Of a stretch of 64,000 bases of DNA, positions 24,171 through 37,024 are shown piece by piece. Source of the stretch: Planococcus citri. Taxonomy: Eukaryota; Arthropoda; Insecta; Hemiptera; Pseudococcidae. The stretch covers positions 45,248,559-45,312,558 of the forward strand of contig NC_088680.1 in NCBI RefSeq assembly GCF_950023065.1, written 5' to 3'. Below the pieces are notes generated by a model that saw only the letters and a list, made by a program, of their open reading frames with translations, searched no databases and was not told the origin of the DNA. How positions within the stretch are numbered: position 1 is the first letter of the stretch; each line of letters opens with the position of its first letter. A program made the position numbers and the translations under genes.

Positions 24171-27100
24171 AGATCTTCATTGTTTTTATTGAATAAACAC
24201 AATTTATGGATTTTTAAAAATTCTCCAAAAATCTATTTGGCTAGCTGAAATTCTGAGAGTGAGATTATGAGGAAAAATCTCAAAATAAAACCTCAATAGG
24301 ATAGCTTTGGCCTGGAAAGGGGTCCATTTTCAAATGAGAGGACTTTTGTGAATCATAAACTTTTTGAAAACCGTAAAAATTTGTCAATAAGAGATCCCTT
24401 CCAAGTTCCAAATAAAAAATTGAAATGAATAATACATATGTATCTGAGGACATTTGAGGCATGGAGAACTTTTATGGTAAGTTAAAGGGAAGAGTGAAAT
24501 AATTGTTGAAATGTTTCAAATATTGGAAAAGCAACATTTCATTCATATTGTAGTGAATCAAAACCTCAGAAAATAATTACATATTCTGATCCGCTAGAAG
24601 GGATTTTGAAATAAAAGTTTGCACTTTATTTATCTATCCAATAGCATTCAATTTTCGAGCAAAAATATTAGAAGTTTTAGAGAATTTTTGAGATTTTGAA
24701 TTTCCTTAATTTTAATTTTAAAAATTCAATTTGTGGGGTTGTAGACAAACAAAAAAGTGTACCTACCCATTTTGGGATTTTCAAGTTTTTGTATTTGAAA
24801 ATTTAGGCTCAATGGTGAAATTTTTATGCACGTGACTTCTTCAATTTTGATGATGCATAATTCTTTCTCATATTTATAACACATCTTTGTTCATCAACTC
24901 ATAAAAGTCCATTCTAAAAGCATTTAATTTGATTTTTGATTGTACCTAATTTTCAAGTATTTTCATCCTCACCCCCTATCTAATTTCAAAAATATCAACT
25001 TCCCAAAAATGTCATGGATAATATAGGTGAGTAAACTGCTCGCTGACCATACAATACACAAGTCAGTCAGGTCTTTCCTTTTTAAAAAAAGTTAACAAAT
25101 TCTAAAAACAATTTTTCCATTAAAAAGGAACCATATCAGGGCTTTGGAGACCGACGAAGGGAGGGCCGAGGAGGTGATTTGCCCCAGGTCAATTCATTCA
25201 AAAATTTAATTCAAAATAATACCAGTTTTTTTTCTTGAGCTAGTGATTTTATAATTTGAAGTTCAATACCTACCTAATTTTTTCACGAGTCAATTTCATG
25301 GAGTGTGAAGGGGACAGACAAAGCGCTATGTTTGTGTCGATCTCATTTTGACTCCCCATGGCTCAGAATGAAAAAGGCAGGGTAGATTTTTAAAGGAAAA
25401 AAAAGCTAATAAGAACTTCCTTACTGCTTGGTGCGAAATTATGCAATTTGCATAGATACGTTAAAATGTTTCACGTAAGTAAGTACTTACTTATACCTAA
25501 TGGAAGTACTTATATGTAATTTTTGACGTAATATACAACACGATAATTTCCCCAAATTGTCGACATGACTTTACGATCGGATGCTGGTAAATTTATTCGT
25601 TCATACAATGTAGTTGACATTATGTACATTGTACGTCTGCAGCGTATTGATACTTACTTACTTGCAATCATGTTGGCAATCTGCAGCTTGCGTTTCTGTC
25701 ACCACATTCGCGTCGCAGCATCATTTAAATGATTAATCGATCGAGAATTTCGGTTTCAACGAACGCACGCTGCGATAATTTGTTGAAATTATGATGGTAC
25801 TGTATCAGTGGTAATTAAACCATCGACTTTAGGTAACCCTGAATGATAAAATACAATGTATTCGTGCTTCGTGCCACGTTATTCTTTGTATGTTAGGATA
25901 AAATTCGGTTCGAAATGAAAGTATATTATGGTAGCGGACTGTTCAGCGCACTTTTTGTTCGGCTGAATAAAGATTTTGCCTTTTTACTAGCTCATTTCTA
26001 CGAAACGAAACGACACACATAAGCAGTCTGAGAAGAAAAGCATTGTAAGGGAATTGCGAATCCTGGAGTATATATTTTGCGAATTTATATACTTGGAAAG
26101 TACGCTATTATACGTTGAGCTGGACGGTAAAAAAGGTCATTTTTCTTTTAATAAAAAATTTCCAATAAAATATCGAATACGGTTATTACGCGGCGAACGT
26201 ATAAACAGAATGTAAAATTACAGTTATTTTAGCAGTTGAGCGGAAAATTACTGCAGCCAATGTTGTCGCGAAGCTCTGCCTTTCGAATATGCGCGATTCT
26301 GCGCGGTAATTTAATTAGAAAATTTTTATTTATATTCCGAAATACGATTCGAGGGTTTTATTTTCCAAATAAAATAATCGAATCGAGATATTGCAGGGTA
26401 ATTTTCTTAATAAAGAAACGAAAGGGAACTTTCAAGGTTTTAATCGATAAGTATTTTTTTTCTTCTTTTAAATTAAATAAAATTAGAAGCTTGAAATAGG
26501 GGATGAAAAAAAAAACAGCCACGTCTGCTTTATAATTAAGTAAGTAGATACGTGTTGATCGTTTGATCATTTACTCGTATATTTTTTTATCGAGAATTCT
26601 TTCAAACATAGAAGTTCCTAAAATATTCCTACTTACGTTTACCAGGAAGGATCGAAGGAATCTCAACTAAGTAAGTACCTAGATGAAACAATTCTGGATT
26701 AGGCTGAGAAAAGTTGGAACAGCATTTAAAAGTATCTACATCAGCAGGCAACATTTCAGGTGGTGATCTCCATTTTCTTAAAAAAAATTTCAGGCTTTTG
26801 GACATTAAAATTGATTTTATATAGGTACATAATTATTTTTTTTACTTTAAGAAATTCAACATTTTGAGCAAAGTGAGTAAGAAAGCTGTTTCTGACAGTG
26901 ATTTTTTTGAGTTATCCTGGAGCCTTCAAAGGATTCTTAGATTTTTCAGCTTTCAAAAAATTCGATCAAAAATCCCAAAATTAAATTCAGCGTCGTAATT
27001 CTACTGCAACTGGCTCATTAAAAAATTCTTCGTTATAGAAATTCAAGTTCGGTGACCCCATACCTTTTTATTCATTTCTGCTGTGGGTAGTTTTCAAAAA

Positions 27101-27375
27101 GCAGCGTTATCTATGAAAAAAAATACCAACTCTCAGAGTGGTTCTTAAATTTGCAATGCGTGAATGTGATGGCTTCATTTATCCAATTTTACAGAATTTG
27201 AATCAAATTTTCCTAGGTAACTATCTGCTTGAAGCTTTTACGAAAACTTTCATTGGAAAAATTATACACTTTATTTTGGTGAGATTTGATGAACTTTTTT
27301 GCCATTTCACCCATTTTTGCAAGGTTTTTTCCATCAATATAGCTTCCAAAGGTCGTCAAGCTGACTGTCTTGTCT
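24171..27375. other. Non-coding DNA, nothing recognised
   Basis: 24.2-25.4 kb is AT-rich. 25.4-26.6 kb is more complex with CpGs (GTCGCAGCATC, CGCGGCGAACG) and could be regulatory. 26.9-27.1 kb has loose similarity to the CTGGAGCCT family. No gene is supported. Confidence 0.5.
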
Positions 27376-28620
27376 GATCTCTTGAGTCAATGAACCACGT
27401 GCCTGGTCTCTTAAGATCACTGATTTACCTGTCTAGCCTCACATGATCGTCTGGCTTCCTAACATCGTTTGTATTTCTGGCCTGTTAATGTCAATGACCC
27501 GTCTGTCTGACCTCTTAAGGTCATTGACCAGTCTGTTTGACTTATCAAGGTCGCTTGTGTTCTGACACGTCTCTTAAGGTCAATGTCCCATCTGTCTGGC
27601 TTCCTAAGGTAGTCTCACTGGTTGGTCTCTTAAGGTCAATGACCCGTCTGTCTGATCTCTCAAGGTCACTGACACACCTCTCGATCCTTCCAAAGTTGTC
27701 TATCCGAATGCCCGACCTTTAAGGTCAACGACTCGTCTGTCTGGGTTTCCAAGGTCGTCTGTCCACCCGTCTTACCTCTCAAGGGCAATGACCTCTTTGT
27801 CTGGCTTCCTAAAGTCGTCTGACTGTCTGGTCTCATAAGGTCACTGACCTACCTCTCGATTCTCCAAAAGTTGTCTGTCCGAATGTCCGGCCTTTTAAGG
27901 TCAACGACTCGTCTGTCTGGGTTTCCAAGGTCGTCTGTCCACCTGTCTTACCTCTAAAGGGCAATGACCCATTTGTCTTGCTTCCTAAGGTCGTCTGACT
28001 GTCTGGTCTCTCAAGATCAATGACCCATCTGCTTGGTCTCTTAAGGTCACTGACCTACCTCTCGATCCTTTCAAAGTTGTCTGTCCAAATGTCAGGCCTT
28101 TCAAGGTCAATGACTCGTCTGTCTGAGTTTCTAAGGTCGTTTGTCCACTTGTCTCACCTCTCAAGGTCAACGACCCGTTTGTCTGGCTTCCTGAGGTCGT
28201 CTGGCTGTCTGGTCTCTCAAGGTCAATGACTTGTCTGTCCGGTCTCTTGAGGTCACTGACCTACCTCTCTATCCTCTCAGCAAAGTCGTATGTCCGTCTG
28301 TCAGACTTCTTAAGGTCATTAGCCAATCAGTATATTGGCTTTCCAAGGTTGTCTATCAGCTCTTTTAAGGTCATTGAACCGTGTGCCTGGGCTCTTAAGG
28401 TCACTAACCCACGGGTACAGTCTCCCAAAGTTGTATATGTTTTCCTGTCTGGCGTGTTAAGGCCATTGACCTATCAGTAGAGGCTTCCCAAGGTCTTCTG
28501 TGTTCTTGGCTGACTTCTTGAGGTCACTGACTTAGCTGTATAGCCTCTCATGATGGTCTATTAGCCTGTTCAGCTTCTCGAGCTTGTCTGCATATCTGGT
28601 CTAGCTTCTCAATAAGGTCT
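27376..28620. repeat. 30-31 bp minisatellite with ~206 bp higher-order unit
   Basis: Monomers follow the pattern GGTCTCTTAAGGTCAATGAC plus CCGTCTGTCT. A variant monomer starting CCTCTCGAT marks a higher-order unit at 27677, 27852, 28059 and 28265 (the last as CCTCTCTAT), spaced 175, 207 and 206 bp; the short one lacks one ~31 bp monomer. The array is CT-rich on this strand and GA-rich on the other, unlike its AT-rich flanks. Translation gives LSRSLTHLS-type or TLRDQTDG-type repeats on the two strands, but stops interrupt both, so it is not called coding. Confidence 0.95.
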
Positions 28621-30957
28621 CGCGAAGACAAAAAGGTCAAAAATTAAGTTTAAACCTTGATCGAATTTTCTCCATTCATTGTTATAAAAATGTTTTCACC
28701 GTTTTTAAAAAAAATGCTTCTATAATACTTCAAATTTTCATCGCAGGTTGATTCAGCAGTTTCATTTTGAATTCTACCTCCCCTATCACTATATGAGTTT
28801 TCAATTTGTAGAGAAATAATTTAATTAAAAACACACCTCAAGCTATCGTAATTTGTATACACTGTATGAAATGAACATTTCTAATAAAATGAATGTGTTA
28901 AACGAAGGCATCAGCAGGTATTACGTCTACGTAGGGATGCAGGTGCATGTGCACAACTTCACAGCCTACAGCTACTGCAGGTACCTACGTTGATATACAT
29001 AGAAGAATGCTGATTGCTGTTTCAGGTAGGTACTTATTCGAAGATGATTGTCGCGTAAGGTTTAACTATACAATTACGTAAATATGTATACGATTAATAA
29101 GTCGAATGGTTAATTAGGAAAAATTGCACGTTCGATGATGATAATGTGCAGAGAACAAGCTATCCTGCTGAGCTAAGCGAGAAAACAACAATAAGCTAAG
29201 TACGGTAATGTAAATTATTGCCAACATAATATAATTGTCTCTCGACGGGTGTCCTTTAGCGCATACGTTCAAGAAAAATTGGTCTTTTTCTCGATTTTAT
29301 TCGCGTTTAAAATGCACACACACGTATATAATATAGCCTACCTCAGAGCATATACGTGTATGTATGTAGTTTGTACTTCAGTTCGACGTGCAATATTACA
29401 TTTATCTACCTACCTTATACATATTACGAAGAGAGTTGCACATTTTATGTGGTTTTTACGACGTAAACGAGTATGTCCTCGATGACTTATCGAGCGCTTC
29501 TGCAGTTTTGCGGCTTAATTTTGTATACGGCGAGCTTTCATATATATTACTCAAGGAATGTGGCACAATTACAAAATTGACAGTTGTTTGGTTTAGGTAA
29601 AATACTTCTCAACTACCATACAGATTGTTTAGATGGTCGAAAAATATTCCCGAAGGATAAATTACCTATGATGAAGCAGTAGGATTAGCATATAATTTTT
29701 CAAATATCATCTCAAGATTTGAGCAGTCTAATGAGGTTTTCCAAGTGATGAAAAAAATTGAAGGCTATAAGCTACGCAAAATTTGAAATTCCTTCCACAT
29801 TTTAACCCCTTTCTCGCAGTGAAGATTTGTGAAACGGATATTAGCAGATTTTCGATATCTTTCAACAATGGCGTTCGTACCCATCAAAATCGATTTAACG
29901 AAAAAAAAAAACTTACAGACGTGGTTTTGATCTCGCCGCCGAAATATCCGAGGTGATTGTCGAACATCAGACCACCACGTACCATGTCTGCTCTTCTCAA
30001 GATAATCTACAACCAACCAAAACCAAATGTCAACAGTGAATTAATTTATGGATTGGATATCGTATACCTTTACCTACCTACAGATTCGGCTTGCTGGTTG
30101 AATAGAACACAGAACGTATTCACTTTCCGTATTTTGGCGGTTCTATGATCGCGTAGGTACCTAATCAGGTGTACAAATACCTATACTTGTGCACAAATAA
30201 TGATCATTTCATCGAAATGAAATTTCCGTTTCGCCAATCTTTTCCACATAAAACACTCGCGATTGGTAAAAAATCATCATATGGTCGAAGAATTTCACAG
30301 GTTATGCTGCCCCATCCCTCCTCCCTTGTAGAAAAAAAAACGCGTTAATTTTATTTGAAAACATGTCCAGCGTGTTCTATTTTCGACCATTTATCTCCCA
30401 AACGTGTGGAAGAAGGATTAAGGGGCGGGAGGATGAGAGTAAAAAAACACGCCATCTCTACAAGTTCAGACAAAGGAATTCGGTAAGCGGAGGCGAACAT
30501 ATCATTAATATTCTGACTCGTCTCACCCACCGACAAGTATTTTTTAGTTGTTTGGTCTGTGTATAGCATTTTTTCACCAGTCCTTCTCCAACGACTAAAA
30601 AAAAAAAAAATACCTGATTAAACGGTTGACACGGCGAATGCGGGGAACAAAATGTCAGAAATATAAATTTCACGCACCGCACTCTTCTCTCTAGCTCGCT
30701 CTATAGGTAATACACTACAGGGAATTCATAAAGCATTGTATCGTGTGGTGAATACTGAACATTCCTGCTTGACTGGCTTTTCTATGGTAATTTTGTGTTT
30801 TCATTCTCATAGACGCGTTTGTTTTTTGGTCGATGGATGTAGTAGATTCTTGGTCGTATTTTCTTGGAAAAAATTTGGTCATAGGCTGCGAGGTTTTGTA
30901 GCAGAATGAGACGGAAAGACGGAGAACCCTCTTGTTTGTGGTACAAAATCATAGACC
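28621..30957. other. Mostly unique non-coding DNA
   Basis: 28.85-29.6 kb and 29.8-30.7 kb are complex sequence with CpGs and few repeats. No reading frame has a recognisable domain. Possible regulatory or intronic DNA. Confidence 0.45.
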
Positions 30958-31165
30958 TCGACTTTAGGAAACTAGACAGAAGTCTGAAGTTTATTTTTCA
31001 AATTTTTACCAATTTTTTCTAGGTAATTTAAACCACTTAAAAGTAGAGTTGTTTGATAAGAATTTCACTTTTTCTACAGCATTGAAATCCTATTACGTAG
31101 ATGCCATTCTAAATCTGAAGTATTCCTTCACATTTTGATTCTGTCTAGGTTTACTAAATCTAAGG
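30958..31165. repeat. Short inverted-repeat element, MITE-like
   Basis: CTTTAGGAAACTAGACAGAA near 30961-30980 is matched on the opposite strand by TTCTGTCTAGGTTTACTAAA near 31139-31158, with about three differences. The ~200 bp between has no coding frame. No target duplication was identified, so the element class is open. Confidence 0.4.
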
Positions 31166-31379
31166 CCATTTTCGCTTCATTAGTCTACTCTCTCCTCTCT
31201 CAATTAAAAAAATGAGATTTTTCGATTTCCACAAAAAGTTGCATTAAAAGATATTTATTTTTTGACCCGAAATAATCGAAATCAAAATCCATTTTAAATT
31301 CGCATCCCCGCTAATTTTGAAGATATTTCATTGAAATTCCTCACGAGGGAAGTGTCTCAATCGACACAAAAATGTGTAG

Positions 31380-32780
31380 ATATGACAAAAGGAAATCAAA
31401 AGAGGACCTTGAAGTACACCACCAAAGCAAATTTCATCTGCTGAAATTCGTATTCTCCGGTTTTTGGTGAATTTTTGAAATATTCAAATTTGGCTCATTA
31501 TTTTCCATGAAAAAGAAGTCAAAATTATTGATCCAAATCAATGTGATTGGCTGAAATTTGGTTTATATACCCTATTTGAATCCTTCAGCTTAAAATAAAA
31601 TGCCATAAATAAAGTCAAAAAGAAATTCAGCACCTATGAACTCCAATTTACGTCTTGAAAAATTGCTCAAAACCAGGGTAAGTAACAACCAAATTTTGGC
31701 GTTTTTCATCTATAGGTAAGGGAAGTTCGGGCAAGTGGAACCATTTAAGCGAAAATTACTGTAAAATATTTTCTTTTAGGTCAATTTCAAATCTGAATAC
31801 GCCACTGAATAAAGCATGCTCTCAGCTACAAAACGGTATATTTATGACGAAATTGGGCTACTTTAAGGCTACTAAAATTTGATTTTTCCGGAGGACCTTT
31901 TTTCCATCATAAAAAAATGTCCGGGCAAAAGGAACCAACCATTAACAAAAACATAACATTTGAAGGTAAAAAAAAGTAAGCTATCAAGTTTCATCAAATT
32001 TATTTGATATAATAACGACGGAATCGAGTATTAAATTATTTGGGACTTACCTAATTAGCTGAAATTTACATAGCAATACAACCCCTTCATATGTGATGTA
32101 GGCCTGATGGGCCGAGTGACTTAAATGTTGAACTGTAGCCAAATTTACCATCTAGACAAAGAATTTCAATTTGACTACCTGTTCATTTACATGTTATATA
32201 TGCAGAAAAGTAAGGCTGTATGGTGGTTCCTTTTGCCCAAAATATGTTTTTCACAATTACGTTCAATAAAGTGATAAGAAGTAACTTTAAAAAAATGAAC
32301 TAAGGTGTTTTGGAAACAACATGAAATTTCCTTTCGTTTACAAAATGATCAAATTTTGCTGGTGTTACAGATAATATTGAGAATGGTTACTAGCTATCGA
32401 ATTTCAGTGTTACCAACCACTGGGAATGATTTTTAAAAAAGTTACTAGCAAAGGTTCCTTTTGCCGGGTGGTTCCTCTTGCCCGAACTTCCCTTACTCTT
32501 TTGCAAACTGCGAGTTTTTGATTTTTTTTCATAAAATTACGAAAAACTTTGGAGTTGAATCCATCACAAGTAGAATTTTTTTGAAGGATACAAAATGCGT
32601 CTAAATCGATCTGAAAGGGTTGAATTTCATGTTGATCCTGTTTATGACATTTTTTCAAAAACGGGAGAATCTGAAAATCCGTTGAAGGCTTCAGAATTGT
32701 ACGAAACTATCAGCAATCGCCAATCGACGTTGGAGGTGGAAAATAGGGTAAGTACTAAGTACATATTAATCAAATTTTAG
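31380..32780. repeat. Dispersed repeat split by a younger TIR element
   Basis: The left part (AAAAGAGGACCTTGAAGTAC near 31397, then GCAAATTTCA and CTGAAATTCG) resembles 47965-48030 (AAAGAGGATCTCAAAGTAC, GCGCAAATTTCAAGTCCTGAA). The right part (GAAGGCTTCAGAATTG and CAATCGACGTTGGAGGTGGA, 32680-32740) resembles the CTGGAGGCTTCAG part of that copy. I infer that both halves belonged to one repeat before insertion of the element at 31719-32493. Confidence 0.5.
31719..32493. mobile_element. 775 bp TIR element with TA duplication (Tc1/mariner-type MITE)
   Basis: The ends AGGGAAGTTCGGGCAAG plus TGGAACCA and their reverse complement match over 25 bp with one difference, and TA flanks both sides (31717-31718 and 32494-32495). 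A second, internal inverted pair, CCGGGCAAAAGGAACCA near 31921 and TGGTTCCTTTTGCCC near 32224, repeats the terminal theme. There is no transposase frame, so it is non-autonomous. A TA duplication is the signature of the Tc1/mariner superfamily; the superfamily call is an inference from that alone. Confidence 0.8.
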
Positions 32781-33327
32781 CATTTTACGTAGTCAAATTT
32801 TTTTTTCATAAAAAAATGGGCCTAATTTGAAATTTTGAAAATAAGTTTCAAAAAGTAGAGGAATAAATTTCTGTTGCTAAAATTTGCGCTTGGAATGTTT
32901 TATTTTGGATGAGAAAATTGCATAAAATATTGCATATTTTCATCATTATTTCTGTATATAAATTCCAGCTCCAATTATGTAAGTACTTATTGATTTTGGA
33001 AAATTAAACCAGAACAAACGCTTTACAGGTTTTAAATGAGTAATGAGTCATTCCACGTCAATTCGACCCAGAAGTGGTAAAGGGAGGGGGTCGGTGATTT
33101 TTTTGAAATTTTTCCTGTGGAAAGACCTTTTGATGGTATGACCAATGGCTCAAATCGCAGCCCTCCAGTCCTTTTTTAAAGGCTGCTAGGGGGTGTCAAA
33201 GTTTTCAGTGAACTCGAAATATCATCCATTTCAGCAGTGGATTACTCGATAACCGCGATACCTACCAAAATGGAACTTTTTTCAATAGTTAGGAGTTTTG
33301 AAAATCTTTTTGGTGATATCATAAAAA
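32781..33327. other. Non-coding DNA, repeat-like
   Basis: It contains CATTCCACGTCAATTCGACC (33052-33071), a word that reads like the terminus of a repeat, followed by a G-rich stretch, but I found no matching second end in the window. Confidence 0.4.
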
Positions 33328-33920
33328 CCAGTGTTGCCATTTTTTTCGTAGGAAAAATTAGCTCGAAAAGTTTCAAAACGTAGTTTTCATATCGTTCCGA
33401 CTCTCAAAAATTCTGAAAAAAATATATTATGGACAACTTTTCATGCTGAAAAACATATTAAAAAATTAGGATGTCATTATTTCGTAAAGTCGATTTAAAA
33501 AAATTGAAAGTTTGCTAAAAAAAACTCGATTTTTTGATTTAAAGCATGAAAAAAAGTTTTGATTGGTGAAGTTGGCCCATTTGACCCTTACTTTCACGTA
33601 TCCATTGAGAAAGTTGAAAAAAAAAACTTTCACTCGATGAAATGAACTCATCATCAAAAAATCAAAATTCAAAAAAATTAAATGAAAAAAACCGAATCTA
33701 CAGATTTTTGAATTTTTGAATGATTAACCCAAATTTACCTGATATTTTCAACAGTTTCGGATCTTTTATTAATTTTTCTTCAATCCCCTTGCAAAACACG
33801 TAATAATCGACTACCTACCTAACTTTTCGATTTTTTCTTCAAAATAGAAAAACAGCATCTTTTCAAACATTTTTGAATCCTTGTTCGAATAATTTACCAA
33901 TCGAAAATGGCAACACTGGT
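33328..33920. mobile_element. ~590 bp inverted-repeat element, 17 bp ends
   Basis: ACCAGTGTTGCCATTTT at 33328-33344 is exactly inverted at 33904-33920. The interior is AT-rich and non-coding, with one frame of no recognisable content. CAGTGTTGCCA-like termini occur in some hAT-type MITEs, but flanking 8 bp duplications are not visible, so the assignment stays open. Confidence 0.55.
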
Positions 33921-35694
33921 CCTCTCGTCATCGATTCCATCCAGCAGTCCAGCTCCAGCTCATTTTCGTTGACAGGAATTCTCACTTCTCAGAATTCTGT
34001 GAGACATGAATCTAACCACATCAATGTTGATAGATATTAGATACTAGATAGAACGAACGGTTCGTGAATGGGAAAAAAAGAGTCTTGGTAAACGCAGAAA
34101 AATAAAAAGAATTTCGAAAACTCGAATACAATGAACAATAAAAACGCCAGAATAACCCTTTGAATGAAAAGAGAAAGCATCGTTATTATACAAGACTAAC
34201 ATAGCTAGGCTCGTTTTATCGATACACTTGAGTCATGTGATAGTGCCTAAAAGCAAGCCTATTCTGCGTATTGAATGTTGACAAAAGAAAGCAAAATGTT
34301 TGACTGATAGTGGTGCGGGTCGATGAGTGAACGATTCGAATGCTATCTAATTACGAAGAATACCTACGATAATCGACAGTATAATTTTGCTATCATCGGT
34401 AGCTGAAATTGTGTTACTTGCGCGTCGTCTAAAATCTCCCTGTTGAGGAGTTGTTTTTATTAATTTGTCGACATTCGAGTCCATATGTTATGTATTTGTA
34501 ACGATTACTCTAAAAAGTGCCGCGTCTATTCCATGAACTATAACTTCAAGTTATGAATGAGAAGATTTCCAGCAAATGCTGCGGTGCAAAGTGAGTCATT
34601 TGCCAACGATTTATGTTTCTAGTTTGTAGCTGTTAGTTTTCTTTTTTGTTTCTTTTTATGCATTATTTAGTTTGAAAACTGCTCATAAGGTTCCTGTTAG
34701 AAGTATAGGTGGGTGCTATAAGTACGTGCATTGGTATTGTTCTGTTGGATTTGAAAAAAATGAAATATGCTTTAGTTTTATTGTTTTACGGTGAACTTGC
34801 GTTATGAGCAAGTACCTACGTTTTGAAAAACTTACCCACTTACCCAGTAAAAATGCATACAAACCATTTTATCGATTCGATACCTATACATCAAATGCGC
34901 CGAGTATGTACAGTGCACTAAATTTGCTATAAACATGATATTTCGTATCGTACATAACTTTCTTAAGGTCAATATTTTTCAAACTTGAAGAGTGTTAACG
35001 AATTTTATTGTTTTGGGTGATTTTTGCCGCGCTAGTTTTGTTATCTAAATTGTTGAAAATACCTCGTCAACATGTACATAAGTAGAAACTGACGACGACA
35101 TAATGAAGAAATTTCCACAATGCGTAGTTGCATACTAACCTAATGACACCCTAATACCTACCTAAGTACCTATACTTAGCAATTAATTTTTTTGAAAAAT
35201 TATTGGGTAATTTTTAATTCGCCAGGAATTAAAAATGAAAGTGTTTTTTCATATTCACAAGCATATGAAATGAGCCACTTAGAATGAAATATTTCTATGG
35301 AAGTATAATTAGATATGTAGAGGTAGGTACCCTAGCCAAATAAAATGTTTCTACCTCGTGTCGTCCCCTTTATATTCCAACATAATGAACAAAATGCAGT
35401 TGTAATATTCAAGGAGAAATTCAAACTAGGTACATTTTGTGTTAATTGCGTTTTCTGCTTTAATGAGGATTTGAAACTGTTAGCTGAAGTATAATTAGTA
35501 CATAATACAAAGTATTTCTAGACCTACCTAAGTACATACTTATATGTGTATACTTAGTTGGGTTGGATCGTATTAAGAAACCAAAAATGCGTTTGAAATA
35601 ATTGATTTAGTTTTGTAAGAATGCCTCTTATAGGGTAATTTTGACAAAATATGAGTATAGTTTTACTGTGAAAAGTTAACCACACGTGTACCTA
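33921..35694. other. Mostly unique non-coding DNA
   Basis: 34.0-34.6 kb is complex with CpGs; 34.9-35.6 kb is rich in TACCTA/TAAGTA words. No gene, RNA gene or transposon end was recognised. Confidence 0.5.
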
Positions 35695-36156
35695 CCCAAT
35701 TGACAAAAATTTGGATAAAAATGCTAGATAATAGCTAGCTAATCACGCTACAATTGCGCTAGCGCACTAGCGTGATTTTGGGACTCTCTGCTAGCTTTTT
35801 TTCGCCAGTGTTTCACGCTAGAAAATCACTAGCAAAAAGCTAGCGTGTTCGTTAAAAGAAAGCGAGCCTCAGCTAGGAAAAAGCTAGCAGAAAGCTAGCG
35901 TTTTGTGCAGTTTTCGGATTTTTTTGAGCGATAAAAACGCTAGCAGAACATGTTGCTTCTTTCTCAGCTCGCTATACGCTAGCATTCCACTAAATAAAAT
36001 AATAATCACCCATTAAAGTCAAAATTTTATTTTCAAAAATTAAAAGAGTGGGGTTAGGTACCCTCAATTTTGAGAATTTCTTCACGTCTGAATTCCCCTT
36101 ATCACAACGAATTTTTTAAGACCTAATTTACCTACGAAAATTTTCCTACCTAATTA

Positions 36157-36224
36157 ACGGGGATTCGAACCAGCAACCCTATGTTCCTAACTACCTACGC
36201 TTAACGACATGGCCACGACGGAGA
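36157..36224 (-). pseudogene. tRNA-like sequence (degenerate tRNA or SINE head)
   Basis: On the minus strand the segment carries a perfect B box, GGTTCGAATCC (36161-36171), and upstream at tRNA-like distance an A-box-like GTGGCCATGTCGTTAAGC (36199-36216), resembling TGGCNNAGTGGTTAAGGC. The T stem pairs poorly and an acceptor stem is not convincing, so this is not a working tRNA. A tRNA-derived SINE or a decayed tRNA copy are the best readings. It lies inside the 3.4 kb TIR element, so it was probably carried or inserted there. Confidence 0.55.
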
Positions 36225-37024
36225 TATTTGATTCAGGCCCTCCAAGTATTGATTGGTGTATCACTGTACAAGTTTGTAATGTGGCATTTATTGGATTACA
36301 GTGTGTGAATCAGTGTTTCTCATTGCAAATTTTTTAAAGAAGAATGTTCATTATCAATCATTTATCTATAAATTGAATTTTCAGTTAGGTAGGTAGACCT
36401 ACCTACTTAAAACCTCAATAAAAAATTGAAAAATATCCATCACAGTCCAGGAAAATTGGACAAAAAAAAGGGTCATTGGGAAACGTGAGGTAGAAAGCTT
36501 AAAATTGGTATACCGGTCCATTTTTATGTGCTGAACACGAATCCGATGAGTCCCCGCTCGTCCCTGGTGTGCGTTCTCCCCTATTGTGGATCTAAGCCCC
36601 CCAAACCAGTTTTTTGCAATTTTCTCCCCCGCATTGCATTTTAGCGAAAAATATGTGGTTAGATAAAAGAATCTACGTCAAATTTCCGATCTAGTTATAC
36701 ATCAACTTTCCTTCCACCCCCAAGGGGGCCGGAGCTGGAACCATTCAAATGAGAGGGGTTGTCTAAAAAACACAAAAAAACTATCGGCCCATAGGAGGGG
36801 TGAAACGGCCCCCCGAGAGCGTTCGGGTTGATACTAGCGTGGAAAGTGGGTACCATTATCGAGAAGCTACCGCGTGAAAAATTTTAGATCCACACCACCT
36901 CCCCTTTTTGGGAACCCCCCTTTTTTGAAATTTCAATAACACTTTTCTCAGCTCCATTTCAGCCGATTTTGAAAATTTTTCTGGAAGTTATGTATATCCT
37001 TGGTAGGTATCTCCACAAAAATTT

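Noticed and set aside
27537..28480. Several frames with LSRSLTHLS-like or TLRDQ-like repeats on both strands
   Set aside because: They are translations of the 30-31 bp minisatellite; stops and frame changes interrupt them on both strands.
30911..30930. GACGGAGAACCC similar to miR-184
   Set aside because: The match ends after the seed region and no hairpin partner is present.
36547..36580. CCGATGAGTCCCCGCTCGTCC resembling a hammerhead ribozyme core, one base over the usual short motif
   Set aside because: No GAAA core segment or flanking stems follow; only the GATGAG part matches.
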